A DNA stretch of 64,000 bases from Tolypeutes matacus (taxonomy: Eukaryota > Chordata > Mammalia > Cingulata > Chlamyphoridae), in the NCBI GenBank assembly GCA_026826555.1, contig JAKSZT010033848.1, forward strand, positions 107,807 to 171,806, in the 5' to 3' direction. The translations under genes and the position numbers were made by a program. Below the pieces are notes generated by a model. The model did not search any database. It saw nothing but the letters and a program-made list of their open reading frames with translations, and was not told the DNA's origin. Shown in pieces: positions 1 to 12,660 of the stretch (position 1 is its first letter; every line of letters begins with the position of its first letter).

Positions 1-39
1 TCAGCCAGTATTTCAAGAAGTATTAGATATTTCAAGGAA

Positions 40-921
40 ATGGCAAAACCCACATAGTTGACTGATTTTCCCTTGTGGCCTTTGTTGATGGGTGGGATCT
101 AAGTTTCCTGCATGTCATATTATTTCTACTGATGCACTTTGGCATCATGTTAGATAATCACTTTGTCACCACCATCTTTGACCAGAATTTTCACATGCCC
201 ATGAACTTCTACAGAAATTTGCCATTTTAGACATGTTGTATATTTATGTCACTGTCCTTAATGTCTGAGTCAGCTCTCTCACTGACAAAATAGTCGTTCT
301 GATGGCTAAGTGTAGCACTCAGATTTCCCTGGTTATTTTAGTGTACATGTAGAGGTGGTGCTCCTCACCATCCTGGCTGTGACCACTCTGAGGCCACATG
401 CCAGACCTTCTATTACCTTTGATCATAAACCTTCAATCCAGTCTGTATAACAGTGGCATCCCAAAACAGTGGCTTGCCTATGCAGGTATACAAATTTCAG
501 CTACCTTTATGTTGGTCCAACCTGGTCCATTATTTTCTGTGATATCCCCTCTCTAATGCGGCTCTCTATTTCTGAGATCTTCAGCAATGAGATTGTAAGT
601 TTTGTCTCTGCAATGAGGATGGTACCTGCTTTACCATCATTACCGTGTCTTATATTCATATATTTTCTTCTGTGCTCAAGTTTCCAACCAGGGGAGAGAA
701 AGTAAAGTCCCTTGTGATCCTCATATCATTGTGTTGTCTGACTTCCTCAGCTCTGGTAGCTATTTGGACATAAAGACTTCACTATCAATAACATCTTAAA
801 CCAATCAGATCACGATTATTTCTGTATTTGATACCATAGTTCCTCCACTAACGAATCTTATGTAGTCTTAGAAACAAACAAGCAATGAAGCTGTGAGGAA
901 AATAATAAAGATGTATTTTAG
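40..921 (+). pseudogene. Olfactory receptor pseudogene, class II, OR14-like
   Basis: This is a seven-transmembrane odorant receptor gene that is no longer translatable. The start is the ATG at 40, followed by a stop after five codons. After a frameshift the reading frame gives DGWDLSFLHVILFLLMHFG (first membrane segment) and then FHMPMNFYRNLPF, a decayed form of the family LHTPMYFFLxNLS motif, which ends in a stop. Further on, another frame gives FCDIPSLMRLSISE, matching the conserved extracellular FCDIP region. A third frame gives HIIVLSDFLSSGSYLDIK (sixth to seventh segment) and PPLTNLM where PPxxNPxIYS is expected. The length of about 0.88 kb fits the single coding exon of the family. The wording resembles the OR14 family most by eye; the exact subfamily is an inference. 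The MAYDRY region is not recognisable, suggesting an internal deletion. Confidence 0.85.
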
Positions 922-1080
922 ATTTACCCAATATTGTTTAATGAAATTAAAAGGTATAAAATATATTTCTTTTCAGGTTTTTCTATGTTACTTTTCATAT
1001 TACAAATCACTCTATTATGATATAATAAATCAAACTTATAACCATTTTCTCTTTTACATTATAATTTCCATTTTTTAAAA

Positions 1081-4000
1081 TTTATTAATTTTAAACTTTA
1101 TATTACACAAATGTTACATAAAAATATAGGAGATACCCATATGCCCCACTCCCTCCCCCTCCCACCCTTTTCCCATATTAACAACATCCTTCATTAGTGT
1201 GGTACATTTTTTACAAGTGAGGAACACATATTGAAGCATTGCCACTAACCATGGATTATAGTTTATATTATAGTTTGCTGTGGAATTTTGTAAGTTATGA
1301 CAAAATATATAATGGCCAGTATCTATCTTTGCATCATCATGCCTCAGAATTCCAATTTCCCAAAAATGCCCCCACATTACATCTATTTTTCCCTCTCCCA
1401 CCTGTCACTGTTCTCCACATCAATGATAAAAGTATTCAATAGTAGAATAATAGTAAGTCTACTTTTGTCCATTGTTCATTCCCCAATCCTGAGGATTCTG
1501 GGATGGTGATGCCTACTCTGCCTCTAATTGTGAGGGGGCTTAGATACCATGGAGACAGCTGGATGCTACTATCTTGCTTGTAGTTGCAGAGTCTCTCTTT
1601 TCCTTCAGACAGGCATTGTCCATCACCATCACCTTTTTGTTGTCCTGGGTGAATCCAGTGAACTGGAGAGTAGGTGTTGCAACTCTGCTGAGATTCAGGG
1701 ACCAACTGGCACATGGATGGAATAAAGAATTAAGTCTCTTGAACATACACCTATCAACTCTAGTACTAAGTATAGGTTTAGATATAAGGAGCAGAAATGT
1801 CATGTGTAGAGAAACCACAAAGGAGTCCAACTCTGTCACACTGGGGAGCATAAATTCCAAGGTAAGGCCTCCTAGCAGGACACCAAATTCCTGGGCTGTC
1901 TGCTTTGCCTATAGTGTCTGGAAGTCTCTAGAGGCCTCAAGAGCCCTGCTATTTGAGACACTATTTACTGTGGCAGTCAGTGAGATCCTGCTAAGACTTG
2001 CATAGGTGTAACCTCTAGAATGACATCCCAACTCACTTTGAAATCTATTAGCCATAAAAACTCATTTGTATTTACCATTTCCCCTTTATGGTCAAGGTCT
2101 TTTTCTAGGTGCATTGCTAGTTGGTGCTTATTAATAATCCCTCAGTGCCAGGGAGGCTCATTCCCAGGGATCTTGTATCACATGGGGGTGGTGGTGGTGG
2201 TAGTGCCTTTATATGCTGAGTTTGTCTTAGAGAAAGGCCACATTTGAGCAACAAAGAGGCCCTCAGGGGTTAACTCGTAGGCAACATATAATACTATGCT
2301 AAGTTTCAATTTCAAAAGAAAAGGTTCATAAATACAATAATTGATATCAAGCGCCCAGCATAATGGTCCTTCCTCCTTCACTAGGCACTGCCTTTGTACT
2401 CAGTGGATTCTTGCTGTCCCATTAGAGAATGTAGCAGAACACCCTAGAATGGGAATTTGATATTCTTTTGGTTATTTTGTGGATCTCCATCCACCATGAC
2501 AATTCCCCATGGACACCTGAGCACAGTCATATGCCTTATAGGTATGACCCAGGTGAACCCCCTCCCATGCATCACCACATCATTGACACCCCACACCAAT
2601 GATCCTCCCCTGCCACAGTTGTGGCCCTTCTGTGATCCAAAACCTCTCCAAAGATGAAGCCAAGAAAATAAACAAATGAAAATAATAAGAAAATGAAATA
2701 ATGATAGTTTTTAAAATAACATATAAAATAAAAATTTAAAAATATTAAATAATAAAAAAGTTTAGACATTATGTCTTTCATCACTATAAGATCTATTGTC
2801 TTGTATGTACAGTGACATTTTCTTCCACATATTCCCCCAGTTTCTTACTTTTTCTTCATTTTATCTTCAAAGAAGCTTTAGTTTACAGAAAAGTCATGGA
2901 GAATATAGGGGATTCCCATATACCCAACACCCTCCCCCTTATCCCCTTTCCCCTATTAGTGACATTTTACATGTGGATTGTATATATGTTACAATTTTTG
3001 TACAAATTTTGAAGCATTTACTAACCATGGTCAATGGTTTACATTATGATTTACATTTTGGACCATACACTTTTATAATTTTTTGATGAAAATTAAAATG
3101 GCCTGTATCCATTGTTACAAGATCATGCAGAACAATTCCAATGCCCACAAAATGCCCTGTGTTCCATCTATTCTATTCTTCCCTCTTCCTCTGCTCGGGA
3201 CCTGTGGTAACAACTAAGTTTCACTTTTTGAAGTATAAGAATCATAATTACTTGTAATAATATTGAAGAATTGACATATTGGTCTGTTTTCTTTAATTAG
3301 GCACTGACTATGCTCTCGAGGGACTCTTGCCCCTCTGAAAACATAGCATGATTCCCCAGGATGAGAGTTCATATTTTCCTGTTTATTGTGTGGATCTCCA
3401 CCCAATGATATAACACACTATGACAAGATGAACACTTACATATTGCATAGAAGCCTGCCACAGGTGCACTCTGTCCTGTATTCCCCACCCTACATCCAAC
3501 ACCCTCCACCAGTAATATTCACCTGCTCTATTTGACAAAAGAACATTCAATATTGTAGTTTTTAACACAGACTTGCAAATTCCCAGAGTTCACCTGCTCC
3601 TTCCCCCAACCCTCACCCCTGTTCCATGGATAGTACAACCCAACACCCCCACCCTACCCCATCACAGACCAGCACCACTGAACACAATAGCATCAGTGCA
3701 GCATACTGTCATGCCCATCCATTTCAGAAGTACACCATAACACCTTATCATAGGTTTTTCCCATATGGGCATTGTCTCACAACCCTTTACTCCTTTTCTG
3801 ACTCCCATAAACTTATCTTCCAGATTCTAGCTCTGTGAGCCTGCTCAATTTGCTTAATTCATATCAGTGAGATCATGTAATATTTGTCCTTCAGTGCCTG
3901 GCTTACTTCACTCAACATAAGGTCTTAAAGATTCATCCATGTTATCCCATATGTTAATACTGCTTTCCTTCTTACAGCTGAGTAGTAGTCCATTGAATGT

Positions 4001-4480
4001 ATATATCACAATTTGGTTATACAATCATCTGTTGATGGACAATTGGGATGCTTCCAACTTTTAACAATAGTCAATAATGCCACTATGAACATTGGTGTGC
4101 ATATATCTGTTCATATCCCTGCTTCAAGTTCTTCTGGATATATACCCAGAAGTGGAATTGGTGGACCATATGACAGTTCTATAGTTAGCTTCCTGAGGAA
4201 CTGACAAACTGTCCTCCACAGTGGCTACAACATTCTACTGTCTCACCAGCAGTGGATAAGTCCTCCCACTCCTCCACATCTTCTCCAACACTTGTGGTCT
4301 TCTGTTGTTTTTCTTTTTAAAAACTGACAGTTTAATGGGTGTAAGATGATATCTTGTTGTAGTTTTGATTTGCATTTCCATAATAGCTAGAGATGTAGAG
4401 CATGTTTTCAGGTTTTCTTTTACCATTTGTATTTCCTCTTTGGAAGTGTGCCTATTTAATTCTCTTGCCCATTTTTAAAA
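1081..4480 (-). mobile_element. 5'-truncated LINE-1 with long 3'UTR
   Basis: This L1 lies on the minus strand. Its 3' end is the A/T-rich tail near 1081, followed (reading plus strand) by the terminal module with a 'gggagatacccatatgcccc'-type sequence shared by all copies here. The 3'UTR core is at about 1430-2750, a second end-like module at about 2790-3230, then the region next to ORF2. The C-terminal part of ORF2 is antisense at about 3855-4480 and has many stops; it includes the antisense of the conserved 'tacccagaag' block at 4141-4150. The element breaks off near 4480, where the 117-bp repeat array begins. A sense-frame open stretch in the 3'UTR core runs 1860 to 1540. The copy is clearly older than those at 9060 and 12660, judging by its divergence. 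Confidence 0.85.
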
Positions 4481-5128
4481 TTTTTTTTTTCTGTGAAAAC
4501 ACTGTTTATTAAACTTAAAACTGTGTAAAATACATATTTTACAGAGTATTATGTACTTATAGTGGCTTATCCTCAGTGTTAAAATGCAGAACTCGGGGAA
4601 TTATGAAAACGCTATCTTCATTAGATCTAAAAACTATATAAAATACATGCTTTACTGAGTGCTATGTACTTGTATTGACTTAAAGCTCATGTTAAAACAC
4701 AGAACTCACTTAGAGAACTGTGAAAGCACTATCTTGATTTGTTTTTAAAATTATGTAAAATATATGGGCTATACAAAGATATGTGCATATAATGACTTAC
4801 AATCAATATTAAAACAAACAACTCAGTTAGTGAACCTTGAAAACACTATATTAATTACATTGTAAAACTGTTTAAAATACATGCTTAATTCACAGCTATG
4901 TACTTATATTGACTTACAATCAATGTTAACACACAGAATCCATCTAGTGAACTGTGAAAGCACTCTGATTACATTACTAAACTATGTAAAATACGTTTTT
5001 CACCAAAATGTTCTTATATTGACTCACAATGAATGTTAAAACACAGGAATCACCAAGTTAACTATGAAAACGCAAAGTTGATTAGTTTTAAAAACTGAAA
5101 AAATACATGTTTGTTGAGTGATATTTTA
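4481..5128. repeat. 117-bp tandem repeat, about 5.5 units
   Basis: The motif gaaa(a/g)c is followed by related sequence at 4495, 4605, 4722, 4839, 4956 and 5066. The spacings are 110, 117, 117, 117 and 110 bases. Each unit contains, in order, an 'aaaactgtgtaaaatacat' block, a 'tatgtacttatattgactta' block, a 'gttaaaacacagaactca' block and a 'gtgaactgtgaaa' block. The units differ from each other at many positions, so the array is old or has not been homogenised. It is AT-rich and has no open frame. It sits exactly between two minus-strand L1 pieces. I do not recognise the family. Confidence 0.85.
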
Positions 5129-6903
5129 TTTATTTATTTGTTTGTTTGTTTATTTATTAAAGATACTTAGATTACATAAATATTACAAACAAAAAATATA
5201 GGGATTCCCAAATGCCCCACCTCCCACATCCCCCACAACCTCTCACATAAACATCCTTCATTACTGTGGCACATTAATTGCAATTTATAAATACATCCTG
5301 AGGTTTTGCCATTAAGCATGGACCATAGTTCATGTTGTAGACCACACTCTCCCACACATTCTGCATGTTATATGATGATATAAAATGGCCTATATTTGTC
5401 ATTGCAATGTCACTCAGGACAATTCCCAAGTCCCAAAAAAGCCCCCATATTACAACTGCTTTTCCATTTCCTTGCCCCCAGAACCTCCAGTGGCCACTGG
5501 ATCCACATCAATGTGGTAATTTCTTCCATTGCTTGAATCACAATATGTCTGTAGTAGAATACCAGTAAGTCCACTCTAGTCCATAGTTCTTCCCCCCCAT
5601 TCTAAGGAGTCTGGGATGGTGGTGTCCACTCCACCTCCAATTGAGAGGAGGCTTATATCTCATGGGGAAGGTGGATGGGATTATCCTGCCTGCAGCAGCA
5701 GACTCTCTCCATTCCCTGGGATGGCCATTGTCATCATCATCTTCCCGCCAGTTGTCCTGGGTGAATCCAATGAGCTCTAGAGTAGGAGTTGCTGCTCCAC
5801 CAAGATCTGGGACCAGCTGGCACACAAACAGCCCAAAGACTCAAGTCTCTGCATATATACTTACAAACTCCAGCACCAAGTATAGGTTTGAATAGAAGGG
5901 ATAGATGAGCCATGTGCAGGGAAGACATAGATAAGTTCAACACTGTCACTGTCAGGTGCACAAACTCCAAAGAAGGGCCCACTGGCAAGGCACCAAAGTC
6001 TGGAGCTATCCGCCCTGACATAGGACCTGTGTGTCTCCAGAGCCCTAAGGAGCCCCACTATTTAGGGTGATATCTACTTTGGAATTCTATGAGATCCTAC
6101 TGAGATGTGCATAAGCAATTCCTCTGGGATGACCTCCAGACTCATTTTGAAGTCTCTTAGCCATATAAACTCATTTGTCTTTACCTTTTCCCCCTTTTAT
6201 TTGAGGTCTTTTTTCAGTTGCATTGTTAGTTGGCACTTGGTAGCAACCCCTCGGTGCCAGGTAGGCTCATCCCCAGGAGTCATGTCCCACACTGGGAAGA
6301 ATGTAATGCATTCATATGCTGAATTTGGCTTAGAAGGAGGCCACATCTGAGTAACAAGGAGGCTTTCAGGAGGCAACCCTTAGGCACCACATAACAATAG
6401 GTTAAGTTTCAATTTCAAGAGCAAAGACTCATAAGCTTAGTCATCAATATAAACGGCCCATCAGTACATCATCCTCCCTTGCCAGTCACTGCTCTTGCAA
6501 TTGGGGGACTGTTGCTGCTCCCTTAGAGAATGTGGCAGAGCTCTCCAGGGTGGGAATTCAGTATTCTCTCATTGATTGAGTGGTTCTCCACCCACTGTGA
6601 CAATGCCCCATGAACATTTGAACGTTTTTATACACCTTATATTTATGCTCAGATAAACTTCCTCCCATGCATCCCCCATCCCCCATCCCTGACACTCCAA
6701 ACAAATGATCCTCTGCCAAAGTTGTAACACTTCTGTGATCTAAAGCTTCTACAAAGATGAAGCCATTACAATAGCCATAGCCAAATACAATTAATAGGAA
6801 AATGAAATAATAACGATATGTTTAAATGTAAGAGAAAAAATACATAAAAAAATTTTTAAAAACTAAAACTAAAATAAAATATTGGGATATTAAAAAAAAT
6901 AAA
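5129..6903 (-). mobile_element. LINE-1 3'UTR fragment (truncated)
   Basis: A (TTTA/TTTG)n tract at 5128-5160 represents the A-rich tail on the opposite strand. It is followed by the terminal module (5165-5560) and the 3'UTR core (5570-6890). The copy stops at about 6903 where the core joins the upstream module, and plus-strand L1 ORF2 sequence begins at once. The 3'UTR frame that is open in other copies is split here into two overlapping pieces (6021-5737 and 5825-5538), showing a frameshift. Confidence 0.85.
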
Positions 6904-9059
6904 TAATTGGGGTGCCTCAAAATACATGAGGCAAACTCTGGAAAAACTAAGTGGAGAAATAAATGCCTCTACAATTATAGCAGGGGACTTTAATATACCA
7001 CTATCATCATTAGACAGAACATCTAGACAGAGAATCAATAAAGAAACAAAGGCTCTCAACAATACATTAGAGGAGCTGGACTTAATAGACATATACAGAA
7101 CACTACACCCAAATACAGCAGGATTTACATTCTTCTCGAGTGCACATGGATCAAACTCCAAGATAGACCACATGCTAGGCCACAGAACAACTTTCAATGA
7201 ATTCAGAAAGATTGAGATTATACAAAGTAATTTCTCTGACCACAACGGAATGAAATTGGAAATCACTAAGGGCCAGAGAACCAGATTAGGCACAAGGATA
7301 TGGAAGTTAAACAACACACTCTTAGACAAACAGTGGGTCAAGGAGGAAATCTCAAAAGAAATCAGTAACTACCTTGAAACTAATGAAAACGACAACACAA
7401 CATATCAAAACCTACGGGATGCAGCCAAAGCTGTCCTGAGAGGGAAGTTCATAGCCATAAATACATATATTAAAAAATAAGAAAGAGCTAAAATTGAAGA
7501 CCTAACTGCACACTTGGAGGAATTGTAAAAACAACAACGAACTAAACCTAAGGGAAGTAGAAAGAAGGAAATAACAAAGATTAGAGCAGAACTAAATGAA
7601 ATAGAGAATAAAAAAGCACTAGAAACAATAAACAAAACCAAAAGCTGGTCCTTTGAGAAGATCAATAAAATTGACAAACCCTTAGCCAGCCTAACAAAGA
7701 AAAAGAGAGAACAGATGCAAATACACAAAATAAGGAATGAGCAAAGGGCTATCACTACTGACCCCACAGAAATAATGAGTATCATAAGAGGATACTTTGA
7801 AAAATTATATGCCCAAAAGAATTATAATTTAGAGGAAATGGACAAGTTTCTAGAACTCACAAACAGCCTACATGATGAACGAAGAAATTGATGAACATAA
7901 CAGTCCAATTACAAATAAAGAGATAAACTCAGTCATCAAAAACATCCCAACTATGAAAAGCCCAGGTCCAGATGGCTTCATAGCTAAATTATACCAAACA
8001 TTCTGGAAAGAGCTAACACCAATTCTGTTTCAGCTCTTCAAAAAATAGAAGTAGAAGGAATATTGCCTAACTCATTCTACAATGCCAACATTACCGTAAT
8101 ATCAAAACCAAACAAAGATACCACAAGAAAGGAAAATTACAGACCAATTTCTCTAATGAACCTAGATGCTAAAATTCTCAACAAATACTTGCTAATAGCA
8201 TTCAACGACATATCAAAAGGATTATACACCAGGACCAAGTGGGTTTCATCCCGTGTATGCAAGGATGGTTCAATATAAGAAAATCAACCATTGTAATACA
8301 CCACATAAAGAGATTGAAAGAAAAAAAATCATATTATCATCTCTATAGATGCAGAAAAACATTCAACAAAATACAGCACTCTTTCCTCACAAAAACACTA
8401 CAAAAGATAGGAATAGAAGGAAACTTTCTGAATATGATAAATGGTATTTATGAAAAACCCAAAGCTAACATCATCTTCAATGGTGAAATCCTAAAAGCCT
8501 TCCCTCTGTGATTAGGAATAAGACAAGGATGACACTATCACTACTCCTATTTCACTTTGTCTTAAAAGTACTTGCTTGAGCACTGAGGCAAGAAAAGGAC
8601 ATAAAAGGCATCCAGATTGGAAAAGAAGAAGTAAACATTTCCTTATTTGCAGATGACATTATCCTTTACATAGAAAACTTTGAGAAATCTACAACAAAAC
8701 TTCTACACTTATAAAGGAGTTCAGTAATGTTGCAGGCTATAAGATCAATGCTCAAAAATCAATAGCATTTCTATACACCAATAACGAGCAAACTGAGGAG
8801 GAAATCAGGGAAAAAAATACCATTTACAATAGTAACTAAAAGAATCAAATACCTAGGAATAAATTTAACTAAAGATGTAAAGGACTTATATACAGAAAAC
8901 TACACAACACTGTTAAAGGAAATCAAAGAAGACTTAAATAAATGGAAAAATATTCCCTATTCATGGGTAGGAATACTAAACATCATCAAGATGTCTATCC
9001 TATGCAAATTAATCTACAGATTTAATGCAATTCCAATAAAAATCCACACAATATTCTTT
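6904..9059 (+). mobile_element. LINE-1 ORF2 remnant, part 1 (endonuclease to reverse transcriptase)
   Basis: L1 ORF2 encodes an endonuclease and reverse transcriptase that nick target DNA and copy L1 RNA into it. The longest open piece, 6926-7480, holds the endonuclease motifs AGDFN (near 6984) and SDHNGM (near 7237), both typical of the L1 apurinic-like nuclease. Later pieces carry the RT region with [18 protein letters not shown] (8105-8158) and the catalytic FADD box at 8646-8657. The frame is interrupted repeatedly by stops and indels (for example after 7480, near 7866 and near 8045), so it is dead. Its 5' end is missing the ORF1 and the first ORF2 codons. Sequence resumes at 11160 after a nested insertion. 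Confidence 0.9.
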
Positions 9060-11159
9060 TTTTTTTGTTTTTGTTTTTATTTGGGTAAAAATCAAAATTT
9101 TCACAATACATACCAACATTTGCAAAATGATATATAAATATATATGCATATATGTGCATTTGCTTACAAAACTGTTATTTATGTATATATATAAATATAT
9201 TTTAAGAGGCTTGGATTACCTAAAATATTACACGGAACCCACTGGGATTCCCATGTTGCCCACCTCCCACACCTCCTACCACATCCCACACAAACATCTC
9301 CCACAAGTGTGGCCCACCACCCTCAATGGACTTACACATCCTGGAGCCTGGCCACCAACCATAGACCACAGTTCACACCGTAGACCACACTCTCTCCCAC
9401 ACAGTTCTGAGTGGTGTGTGCTGATTTAAAATGGCCTACATCCATTGCCACAACGGTACTCAGGACAACCTCTAACTCCCAAAGAAGCCCCTGTATTTCA
9501 ACTGCTCGTCCCCTCCCTGCTTCAAAAGTGTCAAGTGGACACTGGCTCCACCTCTTTTATAATTTCTTCCATTGCTAGAATCACCATATGTGAACAACAG
9601 AATACCATCAAGTCCACTCTAGTCCATAATTCTTCCCCCAATCCAGAGGGGACTGGGATGGTGATGTCCACTCCAACTCCAAGTGAGAGAGGGCTTATAT
9701 CCCATGGATATGGTGGGTGGGATGATCCTGCCTGCAGATGCAGGCCCTTTCCATTCCCTGGGATGGCCATTGCCCATGGTTGTCTCTTCGCCAGGTGACT
9801 TGGATGAGTCCATTGAGCTGTAGGGTAGGAGTTGCAGCTCCACTGAGATTCCATGAACGCCTGGCACATAGGTAGGCCAGAGGCTCCAGTCTCTGGAAGT
9901 ATACCTAAAAACTTCAGAATCACATATAGGTTTGAATAGAAGGGACTGATGAACCATGTGCAGGGAGGACTTATTTGAGTCCAATTCTGTCACTCTCAGG
10001 AGCACAGATTCCAAAATAGAGTCCACTGATAAGGCATCAGTCTCTGGGTCTATCCCCTCTTATATAAGACCTGGATGTCTCCAGAGCTCTCAGGAGCCCC
10101 TCTGTGTGGGGTGATAGGCACTTAGATGTTCTATGAGCTCCTACTGAGGTATGCGTAAGAACTACCTCTGGGATGACCTCCCGACTCTCTTTGAAGTCTC
10201 TTAGCCACTTGAACTCATTTGTCCTTACCTTTTCCCCCTTTTAGTCAAGGTCTTTTTCCAGTTGTGTTGCCAGTTGGCACTTGGTATTAATCCTTCTTTG
10301 CCAGGGAGGCTCATCCCCAGAAGTCATGTCCCACTTTGGGGGGAAGGTATTGAAATCATATGCAGAGTTTGCTTAGAGAGAGGCCACATTTGAGCAACAA
10401 GGAGGCTCTCAGGTGGCAACCCTTAGGCACCCCACAACTGCAGGCTAAGTCTCAGTTACAAGAGCAAAGACTCACAAGGGTAGTCATCAATAAAAAGAAC
10501 ACATCTGTGGGTCATCCTCTTTTGACAGACACTGTCCCTGCCCTCAGAGGACTATTGCTGCTCCCTTGGAGACTGTGGTGGAGCTCTCCAGGCTAGGAAT
10601 TCAGATTCCATCATTTATTGTGTGATTGTCCACCTATCGTGACCATGCCCCATCTTTTTATCTTTTGAACGATTTTGTATATCTTTCATGTATATTCAGA
10701 TGAACTAATTCCCATGAAACCCCCCTCCCAGACACCCCCACCAATAATCCCCTGCTGTACCCATTGTAACCCTTCTGTGATCCAAATCCTCCATGAACAT
10801 GTAGTCCATAAAAGAATCAAATACACTTAATAGGAAAAAGAAACAAGTATGATAAACTTACATGCAAGAGACAAACATAAGGAAACTCAGGGGGAAAAAA
10901 AAAAAGAAAAGAGAAGGAAAAAAAACAAATAATCAAAGAAAAAACAAAACAAAATAAAATATAATTAGCGGATTGGGACATTCAAAAAATGGGCAAAAAG
11001 GCAAAGGAAATGCCTTTAAAATATATATATATATATATATTCATTTTTTTCCTTTCTCTTTTTTTTTTTTCTTTCCTTCCTTTTATCACTGTGTTATCAG
11101 ATATCTGGTGTGCCGTGACACCTTCCCCCTCTCAATCCCCATTGTCTCCCAATTCTTCA
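9060..11159 (-). mobile_element. Nested LINE-1 3'UTR-only copy with 14-bp TSD
   Basis: A 2.1-kb, 5'-truncated L1 made only of 3'UTR is inserted on the minus strand into the L1 ORF2 around it. The TSDs are acacaatattcttt (9046-9059) and acacagtattcttt (11160-11173), with one mismatch. The poly-T at 9057-9085 marks its 3' end. It has the extended tail with 'gggtaaaaatcaaa', shared with the plus-strand copy ending at about 15330 and with 44331. The 3'UTR open frame runs 10026 to 9619 (135 codons, sense for the L1). An (AT)n run at 11020-11041 sits between core and upstream module. Confidence 0.9.
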
Positions 11160-12660
11160 ACACAGTATTCTTTAAGGAACTGGAAAAACTAACCAAAAAT
11201 ATATTTGGAGAAGTAAGAGGCCCTGAATTGCCAAAGACATATTGAAAAAGAAAAATGAAGTTGGAGCTAACACATTACCTGACTTTAAAACATACTAAAA
11301 ACTACATTGATCAAAACTGCATGGTATTGGCACAAGGACAGACTTACTTACCAATGGAACCAAATTGAGAGTTCTGATATAGAATCTCGCATATACAGTC
11401 ATCTGATATTCAACAAGGCCATGAAGCCCACTCATTTGGGAGAGAATGGCCTCTTTAATAAGTGGTGCTTGGAGAACTGTATATCCATATCCAAAAGAAT
11501 GAGAGAGGAATTCATCTCACACCTTATAAAAAGATCAACTCAAGATGGATCAAATATCTAAATATAAGAGTCAAAACCATAAAGACCTTGGAAGATAATA
11601 TAGGGAAGCATCTACAGGACCTTGTAATAGGAAATGGTTTCATGAACTTCACAGCCATATCACGAGCAGCAAGAGAAAAAATCAATAAATGCAATCTCCT
11701 CAAAATTAAAAACTTCTGCACCTCAAAGTTTATTAAAAAAAATAAAAAGGCAGCCTGCCCAATGGTAGAAAATATTTGGCAACGATAGGAGTCTAATATT
11801 CTGCATATATAAAGAAATCCTACACCTCAAAAATAAAGACAAACAACCCATTTAAAAAATAGGCAAGTGTCCTGAAAAGACACTTCTCCAAGGAAGAAAT
11901 ACAAATGGCTAAAAAGCACATGAAAAAATGCTCGACATCACTAGCTATTAGGGAAATGCAAATCAAAACCACAGTGATATTCCATGGTGTGAAGCAAGCC
12001 AGACACAAAAGGACAAATACTGTATGAATGCATTACTATGAACCAAATATATTGTGTAATATATTGTTTGATTAAAAAAAATTACATGTATCCATTACAT
12101 TTAATTGAGAAATGTATATATTTATTCAACAAACAAACAAACAAACAAAAAAAAACCACAATGAGATACCATCTTACACCTATCAGAATGGTCACTATTA
12201 AAAAAACAGCAGAATTTAAGTGTTGGAGAGGATGTGGAGGAATAGGAACCCTCATCCACTGGTGGTGGGATTATGAAATGGTCCAGCCACTGTGGAGGAC
12301 AGTTTGGCGATTCCTCAGAAAACTAACAATAGATCTTCCATATGATCCAGCAATTCCACTACTGGGTATATACCCAGAAGAATTGAAAGCAAAGACATGA
12401 ACAGATATATGAACACCAATGTTCATAGCAGCATTGTTCACAATCGCCAAAAGTTGGACTTAACCCCGGTGCCCATCAACAGATTAAGGGATAAGCAAAA
12501 TGTGGTTCATACATACAATGGAATATTACTCAGTTGTTAAAAGGAATAAAGCGTTAGCACATGGAATAACATGGATGAATCTTGAAGACCTTATATTGAG
12601 TGAAGCAAACCAGGCATTGAAGGATGAACAGTTTATGACCCCACTGATTTAAATTGAGGA
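11160..12660 (+). pseudogene. LINE-1 ORF2 remnant, part 2 (C-terminal region)
   Basis: This continues the ORF2 broken at 9059: the sequence reads from '...attccaataaaaatcc' directly into 'ggaactggaaaaactaacc', as in the undisturbed copy at 38430-38470. It covers the post-RT and cysteine-rich C-terminal part. Several stops and frameshifts are present, and a small L1 tail interrupts it at 11985-12151. The C-terminus has the form seen in the long-3'UTR subfamily (EANQALKDEQFM-like near 12602). Confidence 0.85.
11985..12151 (+). mobile_element. Short LINE-1 3' tail insertion of the other 3'-end type
   Basis: This insert of about 165 bp starts inside the last ORF2 codons (gaagcaagccagacacaaaa) and ends in (acaa)n followed by poly-A. 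It duplicates its target: aaaaccacagtgatattcca (11965-11984) and aaaaccacaatgagatacca (12152-12171), 17 of 20 identical. Its 3' end matches the L1 at 48200-48350, not the long 3'UTR of its host. Confidence 0.85.

Noticed and set aside
1574..2005. 143-codon plus-strand open frame
   Set aside because: It is antisense to the L1 3'UTR core of the 1081-4480 element and has no match to a known protein; it is not kept open in the other copies.
2188..2204. (GGT)n run as a functional repeat
   Set aside because: A short run of about five units in an old L1 3'UTR with no sign of function.
4481..5128. Tandem array as L1 5'UTR promoter monomers
   Set aside because: Rodent-type L1s have tandem promoter units, but here the flanking L1s are a truncated ORF2 end and a 3' end, so no L1 5'UTR is expected at this place.
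4481..5128. CRISPR array
   Set aside because: Units are contiguous diverged tandem repeats without unique spacers, and the DNA is mammalian.
9619..10026. Gene unrelated to L1 on the minus strand
   Set aside because: The frame lies in the L1 3'UTR core and recurs with the element, so it belongs to the repeat and is discussed as the possible ORF3.
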